Positions 31,857 through 34,996 of a stretch of DNA of 34,996 nt are shown piece by piece (position 1 is the stretch's first letter; each line of letters opens with the position of its first letter). The position numbers and the translations under genes are program-made. The notes under the pieces were generated by a model, which worked only from the letters and a program-made list of their open reading frames with translations, was not told the DNA's origin and searched no databases. This DNA comes from Deltaproteobacteria bacterium (lineage in GTDB: Bacteria; Lernaellota; Lernaellaia; Lernaellales; Lernaellaceae): assembly GCA_003170555.1 (NCBI GenBank), contig PMZC01000052.1, positions 7,613-42,608 on the forward strand. Direction: 5' to 3'.

Positions 31857-33404
31857 ATGCGCGTGCTGCTGGTGCGCCCACCGAAATATCTGTGGCCGTA
31901 TATGAACGAGCAGGACAACTACCTGCTGCCGCAGGCCATCGTATATCTCGGCGCGGAAGCGCGGCGGCGCGGGCACGCGGTGACGCTGATCGATTGCCTG
32001 CCGTCGCGCCTGGGTTGGCGCGGTCTCGAGCGCACGATCCGCGAACTGCAGCCGCAGGTCGTCTGCGCGGGCGACAGCGAAACGCTTTATCAACACGAAA
32101 GCGGCCGCGTGTTTCGGCTGGCGAAGTCGATTGATCCGCACATCTTCACCGTCGCCGGCGGCGTACATTTTTCGCACGCGTGCGATCATGCGTTCGCGAA
32201 CTACCCGATCGACGCCATCGTGCGCGGCGAGGGCGAACGCACCTTCGGCGAACTGCTCGACACGCTGGCCGGCGGCGGCGAGGTCAGCGATGTCGCCGGT
32301 CTTGCGTTGCCCGACGGCGGCGGCGGCATGCGCTACACCGCGCGGCGCGAACTGATCGCCAATCTCGACGACCTGCCGTTCCCGGCCTACGACCTGCTGC
32401 CGATGGAGCGCTACGGCGCGGCGCGCTATTTGTTTTCGCCCGGCGGCGTCACCATGCACCATAGCCGCGGCTGCGTGGACGGCTGCGCGTATTGCGCGTG
32501 CTGGCTGCAGATGGCGCGGCGCGACGGCGAACCGCCCGGCGAAACGCTGCGGCCGCGTTGGCGCACGCGTTCGGTGGGGCCGGTGGTCGACGAAATGGAA
32601 ACGCTGCGCCGGCGCTACGGCAAATCGTGCATCGTCTTCGTCGACGACACGTGGAACGTCGAACCAAGATGGAGCGACGCCTTCGCCGACGCGTTGTTGC
32701 GCCGCCCGCTCGACGTGGTCTGGTTCGCCTTCATGCGCGCCGATCTGCTCGCGCGCGACGAGGAGTCGGGCCTGTTCGCCAAGCTGATGCGCGCCGGCCT
32801 GACGCACATCTGCATCGGCATGGAGCGCGCCGACGACGCCGAGTTGCGCGAACTGCGGAAGCACAACATCCAGGTGGATCGCACGACGGCGCTGGTGCGC
32901 AAGCTGCGCAAGAAATACCCGTCGCTGTTTTTGCAGACGACGTTCATCGTCGGCCTGCCGCAAGATACGCCGGAAAGCCTCGACCGCCTGCTGGCGTATG
33001 TGGAAAGCATCGACCCGGATTATCCGGCGTTTCATCCGCTCACGCCGGTCCCCGGCACGGCGCTGTGGAACGAGGCGCAACGCGACGGGCGGCTGGAGAT
33101 CACCGACTTCACGCGTTACGACTGGATGACGCCGGTGATGCGCACCGACGCCATGACGCGCGCGGAACTCGAATACAAAATCTGGCAAATGAACTCGCGC
33201 TACCTGAACCCGTGGCGCATTCTGCGCGGCGTGCTGTCGCCCCACACCTACCGCCGGCGCATGTACCTCTGGTGGCTGCTGGTCAGCCTGCGCGTGGGTT
33301 GGGATTACGTGCTCGACCGCGTGCGGCCTTCGCGTTCGACGCGGCGCAAAACGCAATTGTCGGATTACGTCGGCATGGTCAAGCCGGATTGGTACGACCA
33401 GTGA
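31857..33404 (+). CDS. Cobalamin-binding-type radical SAM enzyme 2
   Basis: A 515-residue radical SAM protein whose ATG follows the stop of enzyme 1 directly (TAAATG). The N-terminal domain (about 1-150) has LPQAIVYLGAEARRRGHAVTLIDCLP, QVVCAGDSETL, TVAGGVHFSHACDHAF and DAIVRGEGERTFGEL. The linker LPFPAYDLLPM follows. Cluster ligands are Cys206, Cys210 and Cys213 in SRGCVDGCAYCACW, with a further Cys two residues on. The rest of the barrel includes CIVFVDDTWNV, THICIGMERADDAELRELRKHNI and TFIVGLPQDTPES. The C-terminal extension is long and basic, with a WLLVSLRVGWDYV segment that may touch the membrane. Its last base pairs overlap the next gene (GTGA). Function within the operon is unknown. 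Confidence 0.9.
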   Translation: MRVLLVRPPKYLWPYMNEQDNYLLPQAIVYLGAEARRRGHAVTLIDCLPSRLGWRGLERTIRELQPQVVCAGDSETLYQHESGRVFRLAKSIDPHIFTVAGGVHFSHACDHAFANYPIDAIVRGEGERTFGELLDTLAGGGEVSDVAGLALPDGGGGMRYTARRELIANLDDLPFPAYDLLPMERYGAARYLFSPGGVTMHHSRGCVDGCAYCACWLQMARRDGEPPGETLRPRWRTRSVGPVVDEMETLRRRYGKSCIVFVDDTWNVEPRWSDAFADALLRRPLDVVWFAFMRADLLARDEESGLFAKLMRAGLTHICIGMERADDAELRELRKHNIQVDRTTALVRKLRKKYPSLFLQTTFIVGLPQDTPESLDRLLAYVESIDPDYPAFHPLTPVPGTALWNEAQRDGRLEITDFTRYDWMTPVMRTDAMTRAELEYKIWQMNSRYLNPWRILRGVLSPHTYRRRMYLWWLLVSLRVGWDYVLDRVRPSRSTRRKTQLSDYVGMVKPDWYDQ

Positions 33405-34873
33405 GTGCGTCGTCGCCTTCCACCGCGCGCGTGGCTTTCCTGCAAGGCAACGCGATCAACGAATCGCTGGGGTTGTGCGACCTCGCGGGACATCTGCGCG
33501 ATCTCGGCGTGACGACGCGGCTGCTCATCCGGCGCGAGGAGCGGCGGCTGGCGGACGAACTGCGTGCGTTCGCGCCCGACCTCGTCGTCATTCCGGCCGA
33601 TCTGCTCGGCCACAACTCGGCGCTCGCGCTCGCGGCGCTGGCGAAATCGGCGACGGCCGCGCCGACGGTTTTGGGCGGCACGCACCCGACCTTTTTCCCC
33701 AATGTGGTGCATCGGCCGCACGTTGATTACGCCTTTGCGGGCGAGGCCGAGGGCGTGGTCACTGATTTGCTCGCGGCGGTGCGCGAGCGGCGCGACCCGT
33801 CGGCGATACCCAACCTGATCGTGCGCGAAGGCGAGGGCGAGCGCGTCAATCCGCTGCGGCCGCTCGTCGAAACCCTCGACGACCTCGCGCTGCCCGACCG
33901 CGAAATCTACTACCGCTATCCGTTTCTCTCGGCGTTCCCCTGGAAGAAGTTCGCCACCGGCCGCGGCTGCTTGAATGCGTGCGGCTTCTGCTTCAACCCG
34001 GCGTATCGCGGCCTGGTCGGGCCGCGCGGCTTTTTCCGGCGCAAGAGCCCGGCGCGCATTTGCCGCGAGATCGACGACGTACGCCGCCGCTGCCGGCTCG
34101 ACATCGTGCACTTTTCCGACGACCTGTTTTCGAGCGGCGAGGGGTGGCTCGAATCGTTCGTCGACGCTTACCGCCGCGCGGTCGCGCTGCCGTTTTCGTG
34201 CAACGTGTTCGCCACGACGATCACCGAGCGCACGGTGCGCCTGTTGCGCGACGGCGGCTGCCGCGTGCTGGCGATGGGCGTCGAGATCGCCGACGAGGAC
34301 GCGCGCGTCCGCCTCTTGAACAAGCCGGTGACCACGGCGCAGATCGTCGCGGCGGCGGCGCTGGTGAAGCAGGCGGGCATCCGGCTGGTGACGTTCAACA
34401 TCCTCGGTCTGCCGTGGTCATCGCCGGCGGGCGACGTGGACACTCTGCTGCTCAACCGCGAGCTCGGCAGCGACCACACGCGCGTCGCCGGGCTAGTCCC
34501 GTTTCCCAAAAGCGCGTTGACGCGGAAGATGATGGACGAAGGCTTCTTGGCCGCCGATTACGACAAGCGCATCTACGAATTGGATGACCTGCCGCATTGG
34601 CCGGCGGAGAGCATTTTCAAAAGGCGCGACGCGGCGGAGACGACGCGGCTCTATCGCCTGTGGCATCTGCTGCTGCGCTGGCGACTGCCGAAGACGACGA
34701 TCCTGCGCCTGCTCCGTTCGCGCTGGGCGGCGGTGCTGACGCCGTTGGCGCTGCTGCTGGGCCTGACCAACGAAAAGCGCATCTTCGGCTTCAGCTGGCT
34801 CACCGGCTTCCGCTACTTCCTGCACGTGAAAAGCCCGGCGCTCAAGACCACGAACTACGTGTCGTTCATCTAA
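33401..34873 (+). CDS. Cobalamin-binding-type radical SAM enzyme 3
   Basis: A 490-residue radical SAM protein. The start is GTG at 33401, overlapping the TGA of enzyme 2 by four bases (GTGA); the frame is open far upstream only as a shadow of enzyme 2. The N-terminal domain has ARVAFLQGNAINESLGLCDLAGHLRDLGV, DLVVIPADLLGHNS, VLGGTHPTFFPN and DYAFAGEAEG. Cluster ligands are Cys190, Cys194 and Cys197 in GRGCLNACGFC. Later SAM-barrel elements include IVHFSDDLFSSGEGW, VLAMGVEIADEDARVRLLNKP and LVTFNILGLPW. A hydrophobic helix near the C-terminus (AAVLTPLALLLGLT, with more aromatic residues after) suggests membrane association. It is the last gene of the unit inside the window. Confidence 0.9.
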   Translation: MSASSPSTARVAFLQGNAINESLGLCDLAGHLRDLGVTTRLLIRREERRLADELRAFAPDLVVIPADLLGHNSALALAALAKSATAAPTVLGGTHPTFFPNVVHRPHVDYAFAGEAEGVVTDLLAAVRERRDPSAIPNLIVREGEGERVNPLRPLVETLDDLALPDREIYYRYPFLSAFPWKKFATGRGCLNACGFCFNPAYRGLVGPRGFFRRKSPARICREIDDVRRRCRLDIVHFSDDLFSSGEGWLESFVDAYRRAVALPFSCNVFATTITERTVRLLRDGGCRVLAMGVEIADEDARVRLLNKPVTTAQIVAAAALVKQAGIRLVTFNILGLPWSSPAGDVDTLLLNRELGSDHTRVAGLVPFPKSALTRKMMDEGFLAADYDKRIYELDDLPHWPAESIFKRRDAAETTRLYRLWHLLLRWRLPKTTILRLLRSRWAAVLTPLALLLGLTNEKRIFGFSWLTGFRYFLHVKSPALKTTNYVSFI

Positions 34874-34920
34874 AAGAGGTTCTACCCGGAATTTTGTGGA
34901 AAGCTGTCGCGGTCGTCACA

Positions 34921-34996
34921 CGACCTCCCCCAACCTCCCTCCGTATTGCGGAGGGAGAATGCAAGATGCTGACGCGTGCGGCGGCTCTCCCCCCGC
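34921..34996. repeat. GC-rich double-hairpin intergenic element, copy 2 (cut by window edge)
   Basis: It starts CGACCTCCCCCAACC like the copy at 5824, with a first hairpin CCTCCG/CGGAGG (loop TATTG). It then runs through a diverged spacer to GGCTCTCCCCCCGC at the window end. It lies 47 bp after the last radical SAM gene. Confidence 0.75.

Noticed and set aside
29925-33356. A 1143-codon open frame on the minus strand
   Set aside because: It is Arg/His/Ala-rich with no domains and lies opposite the methyltransferase and radical SAM genes, whose motifs are clear. In high-GC DNA such antisense frames are expected.
32492-33400. Upstream 300 codons of the open frame leading into radical SAM enzyme 3
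   Set aside because: It shadows enzyme 2 in another frame. The GTGA overlap at 33401 and the start of domain homology define the real start.

Overview
The window is about 35 kb of GC-rich bacterial chromosome with no rRNA, tRNA, phage or CRISPR. Several exported proteins carry long Asp-rich linkers, DDD triplets separated by T, S or A. They occur beside classical lipoprotein signals, seven-repeat propeller proteins, a subtilisin with a Cys-transmembrane-Arg C-terminal tag, and a zinc-ribbon Ser/Thr kinase. This combination suggests a free-living Gram-negative bacterium of a deltaproteobacterial, myxobacterial or Lernaellota-like lineage. The taxonomy is inference only; no marker gene is present.

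Layout. (1) 1-570: 3' end of isocitrate dehydrogenase. (2) 678-5678, minus strand: an L-rhamnose catabolic cluster transcribed rhaD, rhaB, a small antitoxin-like ORF, rhaA, with a propeller lipoprotein beyond it. (3) 6.0-7.8 kb: an SPL-like radical SAM protein and class II fructose-bisphosphate aldolase. (4) 7.9-25.2 kb: a long stretch dominated by cell-surface genes. It holds Asp-linker lipoproteins, a Cys-rich lipoprotein, a GT39-type membrane glycosyltransferase, an SGNH hydrolase, two propeller-like proteins ending in Gly-Cys-Gly-Cys motifs, a GT2 glycosyltransferase, an S8 protease and a Ser/Thr kinase. (5) 25.3-26.5 kb: a thiamine-binding MTH1187-family protein convergent with GTP cyclohydrolase FolE2. 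(6) 26.5-29.3 kb: an accessory-looking block. A non-catalytic FGE-like lipoprotein lies between two copies of a 70-bp folE2 start region. It is followed by an overlapping ComF-like phosphoribosyltransferase / SLOG-domain pair. (7) 29.5-34.9 kb: a tight four-gene operon of one class I methyltransferase and three cobalamin-binding-type radical SAM enzymes, probably for an unknown lipid or small-molecule modification.

How the genes fit together. RhaA, RhaB and RhaD form the complete route from L-rhamnose to dihydroxyacetone phosphate and lactaldehyde. The nearby Fba would handle the triose phosphate and Icd is a TCA-cycle enzyme, though neither is in the same operon. Most of the rest appears to build or decorate the cell surface.

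The intergenic DNA is unusual. It carries several unrelated 7- or 8-bp tandem repeats, GC-rich hairpin elements (one at 5.8 kb and another cut by the right edge), a TGTCATTTCGA-type inverted-repeat element and other palindromes. The best candidates for undescribed biology are the phosphoribosyltransferase-SLOG pair, the methyltransferase plus three-radical-SAM operon, and the association of Asp linkers with terminal cysteines.
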